24,445 bases of DNA from a virus. The position numbers and the translations under genes were made by a program. The DNA lies in IMG/VR virus record IMGVR_UViG_3300044644_000322, positions 1 through 24,445 of that record, one strand, 5' to 3'. Each line of letters begins with the position of its first letter. The stretch's first letter is position 1. Below, piece by piece: positions 13,219 to 20,623 of the stretch. The notes under the pieces were generated by a model that was not told the origin of the DNA, ran no database searches, and was given only the letters and a program-made list of their open reading frames with translations.

Positions 13219-14640
13219 ATGTCACTACAACTAAACGGAACAATCGGAGTAATCGGCCCAGTCAATGAGGGGTTTGTTACAGCAACCGGATCAACTACAG
13301 CACGCAATCTCGATGATCGCTTTGCGGATGTGGTGAACGTGAAGGACTTTGGAGCAAGTCCATCTGCATCCGCATCAACAAATACAGCTGCAATACAAGC
13401 AGCAATTGATTATGCTAGTGCATCCGCATCAAGAAGCTGTGTTTTTATACCTCCGGGATTTTATTTTACAAACGCTTCTATAATTGTTAATAGCAGTATT
13501 AGTATTACGGGATGCAATAGAAGTAGAACAAGCATTGTTGCTAATCATGCAGGCGATGGAATTGTTTTTCAATCCGTGAATGGAGGAAGACTTTCAAATA
13601 TATCAATAACAAGAACAACATCTGACAATACTGGTTCAGCCATTTGGATGAATAGAAGCTCTAATATGGTTTTGGACGATATTGCTGCAAATAATCATCA
13701 ATATAATATAAGAATATCTGGTGGTCAACTTAATCTATTAAGTAATATTTATGTATATAACTTTTCGCCATTTACATATAATTCAACCGGAGCTTCGATT
13801 CTTTTAGAGGCAGCTGGTGGGGACGGAGGATCGTTCCAACCCTGCTATACTGTTTCAATAAATAATATTGTTGGTTCCGCATCAGATTTATTGCCTAACA
13901 TAATAAGAGTCCACTATGCAGATGGTCTTAATATAAATAACGGGTATTTTAATTTCTCAACCGATTCTTTGTTTACTTTCGAGAGATCGTCTATTAATGA
14001 TCAAATTATTGGAGTAAATTTAAGCAATTTGTATTTTGATGGTGGCCCTCAAAGTATAAAAGTAGATAATTTATTGCCAGCAGGAAATGAAGGTGCAAGG
14101 CATATGAGTTTAACTAATTGCTTTATAGCAAACCAAAGAGATTTTAGTGCTACTGATAGATTGGTTAATATAAAAAGATATGTTACAGAAATGCAATTCT
14201 CAAATTGTCAGATAAGAACTGCCCTAAGATCATATGGAATAAGAATACACGATGAAGTATCTGGCCCTTCTAATGGAAGATACAAATTTACAGGGAATGC
14301 TTTTGCTAACCTTTCTCCAGAAGATGGTGGTGGAGCAGTATATGCAAAAAATGTTGAATGCATATCATTTTGTGGAAATACATTTACAAATACTTCATCA
14401 GCATTTTATGAAATTTTAATTGATGGAACTGTAGATACAGTGTCAGCAATAGGAAATATTACAGATGGAACACCACCAATGTTTTTATCAAGCATTGCGA
14501 CAATAAATAGAAATATGATATTGTTAAATGCTGGAGATTCCATTGGTAATATAGTTAGCCTCGCGCTCCCGACATCATCCGCTGGCTTGCCGTCTGGTTC
14601 GATGTGGAATAACGCTGGCGATGTAAAAATCGTCCCATAA
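13219..14640 (+). CDS. Second beta-helix tail fibre / tailspike
   Basis: A 473-residue protein. The first ~40 residues carry the linker TTARNLDDRFADVVNVKDFGA, which matches residues ~154-175 of the fibre at 9011; here it starts the protein, without the anchor and shaft. A pectate-lyase-like right-handed beta-helix follows (ASTNTAAIQAAIDYASASAS, then Asn-rich rungs such as ISITGCNRS). The C-terminus (SLALPTSSAGLPSGSMWNNA) is a recurrent ending of phage spikes. The middle of the gene is AT-rich, the two ends are not. Host polysaccharide binding or cleavage is likely, but no catalytic residues could be assigned. The start ATG follows CAAAAAACAAATAAAATT. Confidence 0.75.
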   Translation: MSLQLNGTIGVIGPVNEGFVTATGSTTARNLDDRFADVVNVKDFGASPSASASTNTAAIQAAIDYASASASRSCVFIPPGFYFTNASIIVNSSISITGCNRSRTSIVANHAGDGIVFQSVNGGRLSNISITRTTSDNTGSAIWMNRSSNMVLDDIAANNHQYNIRISGGQLNLLSNIYVYNFSPFTYNSTGASILLEAAGGDGGSFQPCYTVSINNIVGSASDLLPNIIRVHYADGLNINNGYFNFSTDSLFTFERSSINDQIIGVNLSNLYFDGGPQSIKVDNLLPAGNEGARHMSLTNCFIANQRDFSATDRLVNIKRYVTEMQFSNCQIRTALRSYGIRIHDEVSGPSNGRYKFTGNAFANLSPEDGGGAVYAKNVECISFCGNTFTNTSSAFYEILIDGTVDTVSAIGNITDGTPPMFLSSIATINRNMILLNAGDSIGNIVSLALPTSSAGLPSGSMWNNAGDVKIVP

Positions 14641-14644
14641 CCTA

Positions 14645-16663
14645 ATGCCAACAGAAGGATCAGTCTTTGATGGGTTCACAAGTATCATCGCGCAAGACGC
14701 AGATACTCATCCATCGTATTTGCCAGAGTCTGTAGTATCAGAATCGGTTAATAGGACATTCCGAGGTGGCATTAACCGAACCAGACCGAGCATTCGGAAC
14801 ATTCCGATTATCGCTGGAGACGGAGAAGCCGCGACTATCGTTAACGATATTCTTGGTGGTAACTTCCAAGGTGCGTATCCATATCGGGCGACTAACTACA
14901 GAACGAGCGATGGAATGTTGCTATCGGTATCGGGGATTATCTACTTTCTCAAGATCGTAAACAACCGAGCGTTTGCCTACAAGGTCATCGAAGGCAACGA
15001 TCCGGGCATGATGCACACATTCTTCGTGCAAGCTGAAGATCGGGCGTATATCCAAAACGGCTACCAAAATGCAATAGCATGGGATGGGGTATTAGGAACA
15101 CTGACAGCAAGTGAAATCCAGAACGGAGACTACTGCGAGATTGTTTCGCTTGGAGATGGGGTTACAAATACAAACTTTACTTTGATCGGCGCACCATCCA
15201 ATACGATTGGAGTTAAGTTCACAGCAATAATTACAGACACTCAAAGGGGAACAGGCACAGGGACAGTTAAACTACCTGCTTACCGACTGAATCCATACTT
15301 GGCAAAGATGCCAATTGGAACGATCATGGAGTATGCTTTTGGGCGAGTCTTTGTTTCTGACAGGTTCAACCAAATCTACGCTTCTGACATCATCTATGGT
15401 GGTGGGTTTACTGACACCAAGAATACGGAGAACTTCACGGAGATTGGATACTGGGCAGAAGGCGGGGCGTTCTCGACACCAGCCATGATGGGGAATATCA
15501 CAGGGATGAAGGTCATGCCAGAGCTTGGATACAACCTTCGCGGCCAAGGTCAGCTTGTAGTTCTTACAGGGAACGGAGCATTCTCAATGGATGTATCTCT
15601 ACCAAGGTCACAATGGAACACATCAAACATCCAGCGCATCTCACTCCTTGGGCGCGGATGCACTAGCCCTAATCTTGCTCTAGTTAACTCCGAACTCTGG
15701 TTCAGATCACACGATGGCTGGGCGTTCTATTCCAATACCCAATCCGAGTTCAATAGATACTTCTCACTTCGTAAACTATCAAGGGATGTGAACAAGTGGG
15801 TATCAAATGATACCCCGTGGATGAAGCAATTCGCTTCGACTATCTTTTTCGATAACTACCTCATCAATACTGTCTCACCACAGACCTATCGCGCAGAAGG
15901 CGTAGAGGGACTGAACAGGTTTCATAGGGGCATGGTTGTTCTCGACCTCGACCAATCCTCAACTCCCGCACCGGACGCACAACTATCATTCCGTTGGAAT
16001 GGAGTATGGACAGGCATCAGACCAACTCAACTTCTAACTGCACTGATCCAAGGCGAAAAGCGGGGATTCGGATTCTCATTCGACAAAGACAACAAGAACC
16101 GCCTCTACGAGTTCACCACAGCACAAGGGGACGATTACGGCCCGAATGGAACTAGACAGATCGAATCCTTCTTCACAACTGGTAGGTATGACTTCAACCG
16201 AAGCGGGGCTACCAACAAGTTCCTCCGTAAAAAGATTACTGGTGGAGAAATGTGGATGAGTGAGATTAAAGGTGAAGTAGATAGCTATGTCGATTTCCGC
16301 GCAGACTCTAACCCTTGCTGGTCACAACTCAAAGTGCCTACGACGTTCGGGTGCGATCCATGCTCGCCAGTAGTAACTGATTGCTTCCCACAACGAGGCG
16401 GTAATCGCTACAAACGCTACAAGTTTAACACGCCAGACCCAAGTGAGTGCAATGACTTGGCAGGCATCCCATCAGTAGAAGGATCAGAATTCCAGATCAA
16501 AGTAAACCTAACCGGAGCAGCTACAGTTGACCGAGTAAGGTTGATGGCAAACATCAAGAACAACGATGACTCTCCAGTTGGTGACTGCCCAGAAGAAAAT
16601 CAAGAGTGTGAACCATTTTTGTGTTGCCAAGAGAAATACTGGAACTACAATATCGTCAATTAA
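14645..16663 (+). CDS. Tail nozzle-like beta-propeller protein
   Basis: A 672-residue protein starting 4 bases after the previous stop. Repeated blade-like segments (MLLSVSGIIYFLKI, FFVQAEDRAYIQNG, FGRVFVSDRFNQIYASD, ALVNSELWFRSHDGWAFYS) are typical of the propeller of short-tailed phage nozzle proteins (T7 gp12 and relatives), which close the tail end. A small module at residues ~152-209 (nt ~15098-15271; NTNFTLIGAPSNTIGV, then GTGTGTVK) looks like a mobile phage beta domain inserted in the propeller. The C-terminal ~130 residues are Cys-rich (GCDPCSP, GDCPEENQEC, LCC). A palindrome copy lies at 14836-14849. Nozzle is inferred from pattern and context. Confidence 0.6.
   Translation: MPTEGSVFDGFTSIIAQDADTHPSYLPESVVSESVNRTFRGGINRTRPSIRNIPIIAGDGEAATIVNDILGGNFQGAYPYRATNYRTSDGMLLSVSGIIYFLKIVNNRAFAYKVIEGNDPGMMHTFFVQAEDRAYIQNGYQNAIAWDGVLGTLTASEIQNGDYCEIVSLGDGVTNTNFTLIGAPSNTIGVKFTAIITDTQRGTGTGTVKLPAYRLNPYLAKMPIGTIMEYAFGRVFVSDRFNQIYASDIIYGGGFTDTKNTENFTEIGYWAEGGAFSTPAMMGNITGMKVMPELGYNLRGQGQLVVLTGNGAFSMDVSLPRSQWNTSNIQRISLLGRGCTSPNLALVNSELWFRSHDGWAFYSNTQSEFNRYFSLRKLSRDVNKWVSNDTPWMKQFASTIFFDNYLINTVSPQTYRAEGVEGLNRFHRGMVVLDLDQSSTPAPDAQLSFRWNGVWTGIRPTQLLTALIQGEKRGFGFSFDKDNKNRLYEFTTAQGDDYGPNGTRQIESFFTTGRYDFNRSGATNKFLRKKITGGEMWMSEIKGEVDSYVDFRADSNPCWSQLKVPTTFGCDPCSPVVTDCFPQRGGNRYKRYKFNTPDPSECNDLAGIPSVEGSEFQIKVNLTGAATVDRVRLMANIKNNDDSPVGDCPEENQECEPFLCCQEKYWNYNIVN
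14836..14849. promoter_or_regulatory. Dispersed palindrome copy 5 (TATCGTTAACGATA), inside a gene
   Basis: A perfect 14-bp palindrome identical to the copy at 8987-9000, here within the propeller gene and read as Ile-Val-Asn-Asp-Ile. Confidence 0.55.
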
Positions 16664-17193
16664 CAATCAACCATTACAGGCTTACGGACAATCAATCTTC
16701 ATCTCCAGCACTTACTTTCCCAAATGTCCCAGATGACTTTTGTCCAACTGGTAACTGGCAGAATGTATTCCAAGTATTCATTGATGAAGTTCTGACTAAT
16801 GGAACCATCAATGTGCCGGGATTGGGCGATGTAACTCCAGCGCAAGTTGCTCAAATCAACGAAGACCTTGCTGACCAGCAAACACAGATTAGCGCACTTG
16901 ATACGCGAGTCGATGCTTTAGAATTAAATCCAACAATTAGGGTTAGATACGGAACATACTCTCCAATTTCGGCTGGAGACACAACATCCATTGGAATTAC
17001 TTTTAGTTCTCCTCTACCAACTGCCGCTTATGGAATCTCATTGACTCCTATTTACGCTTCTGGGACTCCATTGACAACGCCGCTTTACACTATTGTTTCA
17101 CAAAACACAGCAGGATTTACATTTCGCGTTGATAACAACATTGCAGAAATTACGAGCTTGAACTGGATGGCGGTTCATTCTTCGACACCATAA
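16621..17193 (+). CDS. Fibre-tip protein with H-type lectin-like domain (start uncertain)
   Basis: A frame of up to 190 residues, ending at TAA 17191-17193. No ATG is available near the 5' end: the first candidates are GTG 16621 and TTG 16624, which overlap the propeller gene by ~40 bases. Conserved-looking protein begins around residue 21 (LTDNQSSSPALTFPN). Residues ~80-103 (VAQINEDLADQQTQISALDT) form a coiled coil. The last ~85 residues (RVRYGTYSPISAGDTTSI ... TSLNWMAVH) resemble an H-type lectin or gp37-like beta sandwich often found at phage fibre tips. Role: probable receptor-binding tip near the tail end. The start could use a rare codon, or the protein could be made by reinitiation after the propeller stop at 16661. 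Confidence 0.55.
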   Translation: MLPREILELQYRQLTINHYRLTDNQSSSPALTFPNVPDDFCPTGNWQNVFQVFIDEVLTNGTINVPGLGDVTPAQVAQINEDLADQQTQISALDTRVDALELNPTIRVRYGTYSPISAGDTTSIGITFSSPLPTAAYGISLTPIYASGTPLTTPLYTIVSQNTAGFTFRVDNNIAEITSLNWMAVHSSTP

Positions 17194-17218
17194 GCCATCA
17201 CAAAGAAAAACTAAACAT

Positions 17219-17383
17219 ATGACACCACTAAAAGGAACAGAACCAAAGTTAGTTTCAGGCGGCGCACCAACTCGCGGCATGATCCGTGAAGGTATGGGCA
17301 ACATGAACCCTCCTAACAAGGGTAACAATCCATACTCCAGCGCACCTATGCCCAAGTCTGGAAAGCCAGTTGGACAGAAATAA
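17219..17383 (+). CDS. Small disordered Pro/Gly/Asn-rich protein
   Basis: A 54-residue frame from ATG 17219 to TAA 17381-17383, filling most of the gap between the lectin-like gene and the HNH gene. The product (starts MTPLKGTEPK, ends KSGKPVGQK) is basic, low in hydrophobic residues and rich in Pro, Gly, Asn and Met; it is probably unstructured. The start follows GAAAAACTAAACAT, in keeping with the A-rich leaders here. Small disordered basic proteins of this type occur in structural regions of environmental podoviruses, but I know no function. The stop codon abuts a palindrome copy. Confidence 0.55.
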   Translation: MTPLKGTEPKLVSGGAPTRGMIREGMGNMNPPNKGNNPYSSAPMPKSGKPVGQK

Positions 17384-17400
17384 TTATCGGAAACGATAAT
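17371..17400 (+). promoter_or_regulatory. Possible promoter for the HNH gene overlapping a palindrome
   Basis: TGGACA (17371-17376; 5 of 6 to TTGACA) and GATAAT (17395-17400; 5 of 6 to TATAAT) are 18 bases apart. The right arm of the palindrome supplies the -10, so a protein bound to the palindrome would block this promoter. The +1 would fall close to or after the ATG at 17405, so a leaderless or nearly leaderless transcript would be needed; the call is weak. Confidence 0.25.
17384..17399. promoter_or_regulatory. Dispersed palindrome copy 6 (TTATCGGAAACGATAA)
   Basis: Exact match to TATCG-N4-CGATA with flanking T and A. It begins on the base after the TAA of the small upstream gene and ends 5 bases before the HNH start codon. 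Confidence 0.6.
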
Positions 17401-17404
17401 CCCT

Positions 17405-18118
17405 ATGGTATCCGTAAACGATAGTTGTTGCTCATCTTCTTTGGATCGCAAGCTCAAGCGCGGCGACACCAGAGAGGATGGCTATCGTTTTAGTAAATTT
17501 TTCAGAAAGAAAACCAAATTTAGTGAAGTTAAAACTTACGAGAAATGGTTATCTCCTGCTGCTTGGAAAAAAGAAATAGATAATGTAAGCATTCGTTCTC
17601 GTGAGTATAGGTTGAAAAATAAAAACAACCCAGAATATAGGGCGAGAAAAAAAGCCGCAGATGCAAAATCAAAAAGCAGGGAGTCAGCAAAGATTAAACA
17701 AGCTGAATACTTTAAAAGTTACTACCAAAATCCAGAAAAAATAGAACATAGACGAAAGTATATGCGTAACTATCTTGATAGAAAGAAAAACTATCTAAAT
17801 AGATTAAAGCATAATATTGGAACTCTAATAAGAATATCTATTAAAACAAAAGGTTTTAGCAAGGATACCAAAACAGAAGAAATACTCGGATGTTCTTGGA
17901 GTTTTTTCAAATTATATATTGAAGCCAGATTCCAAGAAGGACAAGGTTGGCACAACAGGGACTTGTGGGATATTGACCACATCAAACCTATCAAGTCAGC
18001 AAAGACAAAAAAAGAAGTAATGGCATTAAATCATTATTCAAATCTTCGCCCTCTTTGGAGGAAAGAGAATAGAGCAAAATGGTATAATCCACTTGAGGAA
18101 CAATTAAACTTAATCTAA
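17405..18118 (+). CDS. HNH endonuclease (free-standing, homing-type)
   Basis: A 237-residue, strongly basic protein. The N-terminal part (GDTREDGYRFSKFF ... KWLSPAAWKKEI) and a Lys/Arg-rich helical middle are DNA-binding in character. The C-terminal domain holds the HNH signature: W188-x-I-D191-H192-I, then L-N-H210-Y-S-N213-L-R-P-L-W and E-N222. Such enzymes nick or cut DNA with one metal ion and in phages often spread as free-standing homing endonucleases. The gene is AT-rich against its neighbours, interrupts an otherwise tight structural gene block, and starts between two palindrome-like sites. The stop is 2 bases before the next gene. Homing versus a packaging-linked role cannot be told from sequence; the terminase genes are not in view. 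Confidence 0.8.
   Translation: MVSVNDSCCSSSLDRKLKRGDTREDGYRFSKFFRKKTKFSEVKTYEKWLSPAAWKKEIDNVSIRSREYRLKNKNNPEYRARKKAADAKSKSRESAKIKQAEYFKSYYQNPEKIEHRRKYMRNYLDRKKNYLNRLKHNIGTLIRISIKTKGFSKDTKTEEILGCSWSFFKLYIEARFQEGQGWHNRDLWDIDHIKPIKSAKTKKEVMALNHYSNLRPLWRKENRAKWYNPLEEQLNLI
17409..17424. promoter_or_regulatory. Degenerate second palindrome at the HNH gene start
   Basis: TATCCGTAAACGATAG resembles the palindrome but has an extra base in the left arm (TATCC-G-TAAA-CGATA). It lies 25 bases downstream of copy 6, so the ATG at 17405 sits between two related sites, an arrangement typical of paired operators. Confidence 0.35.
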
Positions 18119-18120
18119 AT

Positions 18121-19083
18121 ATGGCTGACACATTAGAAGAAATGGTTGAAGTTGTTAAGGGATTCGTGGGTGATTCAGGTGTATGCTCTTATGATAGAGC
18201 TGTTAAGGCTGTTAATCAAGCTCGTAGATTGTTGTGGAATAAAAGGGCATGGAGTAGCCAAGAAGAGTATGTCCAAATCTGCTGTGTGAACGATTGCTTC
18301 ACGCTGCCAGCCCGATATGAGCAAATCAAACTAGCTTGGATCGGGAATGAATCTGCGTCTCTAGCAGACGAATGGTTCAATGCTACTAACGCTTTTGCTC
18401 TCCATGCGGATCACTCATGCCATAGGTTGATTACAGAAGTAGGAGGACTCCATGTCCTTTTCCGTGATTATACTACACGGCCATATCAAATCGCAGTCCT
18501 CGCTGAAAATTCAGAAGACATCGGCGTGGAGTTGATGTTTGAAGCGCAGGATGAATATTCCACATATCATAAAGTAACTGTAACAGCGCAAGCATATCCA
18601 TCCATTGGGAAGTCTGATGTCTCTGTAAGGGGAATTAGAACAGTCAGCAAGCCAGTTACCAAAGGTAGGATTCGGGTGTATGCCTATGACGCTACTTTGG
18701 AAACAAAAACGCTGATAGCAATCTATCAACCGAATGATGCTAACCCAACCTTCCGTAGGTTCAAAGCACCGAGGACTTGCGAGTGTATCACGCTTTACGC
18801 ATCGAAGAAATACTTTGATTTGACCGACCCTAAAGAGTTGGTTGAGTTCATTCCTGATGCGATGATCTATGCTGTGTTGGCATTGAACTCGCGTGAGAAT
18901 CGCAAGGCGCAGGAGTTCTTGAGTAACCTATCCCTTGCTGTGCAGGAGCAAGAGAAGGAAATGGCAGGATACGAGATACCAACTGCCGCTCCAATTCGGT
19001 TCGCCAACTATAGCAGAGCAGATAACCTAATCGGGTCTGACCTACTCTCTCCCTCACCAAACGACTACTTCCTTTCAAGATGA
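18121..19083 (+). CDS. Structural protein, adaptor (head-tail connector) candidate
   Basis: A 320-residue protein starting behind CTTAATCTAAAT. The N-terminal ~50 residues are helical (LEEMVEVVKGFVGDSG, then YDRAVKAVNQARRLLWNKRAW), the rest is mainly beta with short helices. Helical start, then a beta domain beginning near C55-C56 and FTLPARYEQIKLAWIG, recalls adaptor or tail-tubular-A type proteins of short-tailed phages, but I see no decisive motif, and 320 residues is longer than T7 gp11. It opens a run of overlapping genes (cupin-like, ejection proteins), which supports a virion role at the tail or portal. An alternative is a tail-associated protein of unknown fold. Confidence 0.45.
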   Translation: MADTLEEMVEVVKGFVGDSGVCSYDRAVKAVNQARRLLWNKRAWSSQEEYVQICCVNDCFTLPARYEQIKLAWIGNESASLADEWFNATNAFALHADHSCHRLITEVGGLHVLFRDYTTRPYQIAVLAENSEDIGVELMFEAQDEYSTYHKVTVTAQAYPSIGKSDVSVRGIRTVSKPVTKGRIRVYAYDATLETKTLIAIYQPNDANPTFRRFKAPRTCECITLYASKKYFDLTDPKELVEFIPDAMIYAVLALNSRENRKAQEFLSNLSLAVQEQEKEMAGYEIPTAAPIRFANYSRADNLIGSDLLSPSPNDYFLSR

Positions 19084-19568
19084 CGCTGACAATCCCAGAT
19101 AAGATTGATGCAAGGAATGTCGTTGGATATGGTGATCCAGACTACGAGCTTAATCTAATGGACTTGGAGATTCTGAAACTCCCTCCACGGGAATGTCCGT
19201 TGATTCACAAGTTTACTCCGGGGATGTATATTCGGGAAATCTATATGCCGAAGGATACGATCCTCACTACTCTGCTCCATCTGACTACCCATCCATTCTT
19301 CGTAATGAAAGGTGATGTGACTGTCTGGTATCATGGTATCCCTGCTCATCGTTACAAAACAGGGTATAGCGGGATCACAGAAGCAGGAACAAGGCGAATG
19401 CTCTACACCCATAGAGACACAATCTGGACTACCTGCCATGTCACAGACTTAACTGATCCAGACGAAATTATTGACACAATCACTTCTAGAGACTTTAATC
19501 CCCACATCGCCAAGGAAGACCCAAAGGTGCAGAAGTGGCGTCATAACCGAACCGATCTAATCAAATGA
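19080..19568 (+). CDS. Cupin-like small virion protein
   Basis: A 162-residue protein starting in an ATGA overlap. The core (YIREIYMPKDTILTTLLHLT, then HPFFVMKGDVTVWY, then EAGTRRMLYTHRDTIWTTCH) is the double-stranded beta-helix pattern of small cupin-type proteins found in structural gene blocks of many phages. In those phages the function is not established; a structural or tail-associated role is presumed. Histidines at the usual cupin metal positions (for example in HLTTHPF) are present, but metal binding is not shown. It overlaps by ATGA with the ejection-type gene downstream. Confidence 0.6.
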   Translation: MTLTIPDKIDARNVVGYGDPDYELNLMDLEILKLPPRECPLIHKFTPGMYIREIYMPKDTILTTLLHLTTHPFFVMKGDVTVWYHGIPAHRYKTGYSGITEAGTRRMLYTHRDTIWTTCHVTDLTDPDEIIDTITSRDFNPHIAKEDPKVQKWRHNRTDLIK

Positions 19569-20617
19569 GATTTCTTTTACCAGACCCGCTAGGCAACGAT
19601 AAACATTCAATGATGTTTCATACCGCAGCATTCGCTATTGCTGCTGGAGTTGTAGGGGTTGGAGCGGCGGGAGCATCAGCGGCGGTATCAATGTCAGCGG
19701 CTTCAAGAGCATCTAAGGCTCAAGGCGCGGCAGCAAAGAAGTTTCAGCAACAACAGAGAAAAGCTACTAAAGGACTCGTCAAAGGACAGCAACAAGTCCA
19801 AGGGATGATTAATGAAGTTAAGGCTCCAGAGTATAACTTGGGAGCGATGATCGGCGATGCTGGTCAGATTTCTAATTACTATCGTCAGCAACTTGAGACA
19901 TTCCAGCCCGGAGCGGCACAGCAACGCCAACAAGCGCAAACTCAAATCGGGCAAGCGATGGATGTTGTTTCCAGCTACCTTCGTGGAGATATACCCCAAG
20001 ATGTCAAAGACCAGATCACACGGAATGTTGCCGAGAGTGCAGGAGCGGGATTCAACCCAGCAACAGCAGGAAGAACTGGAGGATTCCAAGCGGCACAAGG
20101 TCAGATGGCACGTAACCTTGGACTGACCTCACTTGATATTCAAGGCCGAGGACTCGCCGCAATGCCATCCGTTCAAGGAACAGCACAAAACTGGCAGCAA
20201 TTGGCGCGAGCATTTACAGCAGACCCGCTTGATGTAGGTAGGGTTCAACTTGGATTCCAGACCGCCCAAGCAGAAGTCGGCTTGCAGAAAGCCAAGATGA
20301 CATCTGATATGTTCTCTAACATCTACAATGCTCAGTCTGGTCTTGCTTCACAAATCTACGGAGCGAACAAAGAAAACATCGCCGCAAGCTACGCAGCACA
20401 GCAAGCAGTTGGCGAGGGCGTTGGAAGATTTGGGAAAGCTGGTGCTGATGCGTTGTCTGGAATGAGCTACGCATCAGCGGCCCAGCAAGGACTTGGATCG
20501 GGGATTGGTGGATATGGGTCAAATCCATATTACGGAGGAATGGGAAGCGGTTCTCAAATTTACAATGAAGGAACTGGTAGTAGAGAATTCTACAATCCAA
20601 GAACAGCAATAGGGTAA
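19565..20617 (+). CDS. Internal virion / DNA-ejection-type protein
   Basis: A 350-residue protein. After a short polar start there is a strongly hydrophobic Ala/Gly segment (about 18-45, AAFAIAAGVVGVGAAGASAA), then a Gln/Ala-rich helical region (50-75), a mixed helical middle and a Gly/Tyr/Ser-rich end (GGYGSNPYYGGMGSGS). This layout is common in internal proteins of short-tailed phages that are ejected to form a channel through the cell envelope. The start ATG 19565 overlaps the previous stop (ATGA); internal ATGs at 19610 and 19613 would give a start just before the hydrophobic segment and are a possible alternative. It acts with the next two genes as the probable ejectosome set. Confidence 0.6.
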   Translation: MRFLLPDPLGNDKHSMMFHTAAFAIAAGVVGVGAAGASAAVSMSAASRASKAQGAAAKKFQQQQRKATKGLVKGQQQVQGMINEVKAPEYNLGAMIGDAGQISNYYRQQLETFQPGAAQQRQQAQTQIGQAMDVVSSYLRGDIPQDVKDQITRNVAESAGAGFNPATAGRTGGFQAAQGQMARNLGLTSLDIQGRGLAAMPSVQGTAQNWQQLARAFTADPLDVGRVQLGFQTAQAEVGLQKAKMTSDMFSNIYNAQSGLASQIYGANKENIAASYAAQQAVGEGVGRFGKAGADALSGMSYASAAQQGLGSGIGGYGSNPYYGGMGSGSQIYNEGTGSREFYNPRTAIG

Positions 20618-20623
20618 AACACT

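Noticed and set aside
15841-15854. TATCTTTTTCGATA as a palindrome copy
   Set aside because: The left arm lacks the conserved G (TATCT), so it is a partial match expected by chance.
16613-16622. Programmed -1 frameshift joining the propeller and lectin-like frames
   Set aside because: The A-TTT-TTG string does not fit the canonical X-XXY-YYZ rule and no strong downstream stem was seen; left as a question in the findings only.
19587-19603. Single arm CAACGATAAAC near the start of an ejection-type gene
   Set aside because: Only a half-site; half-sites are common at this base composition.
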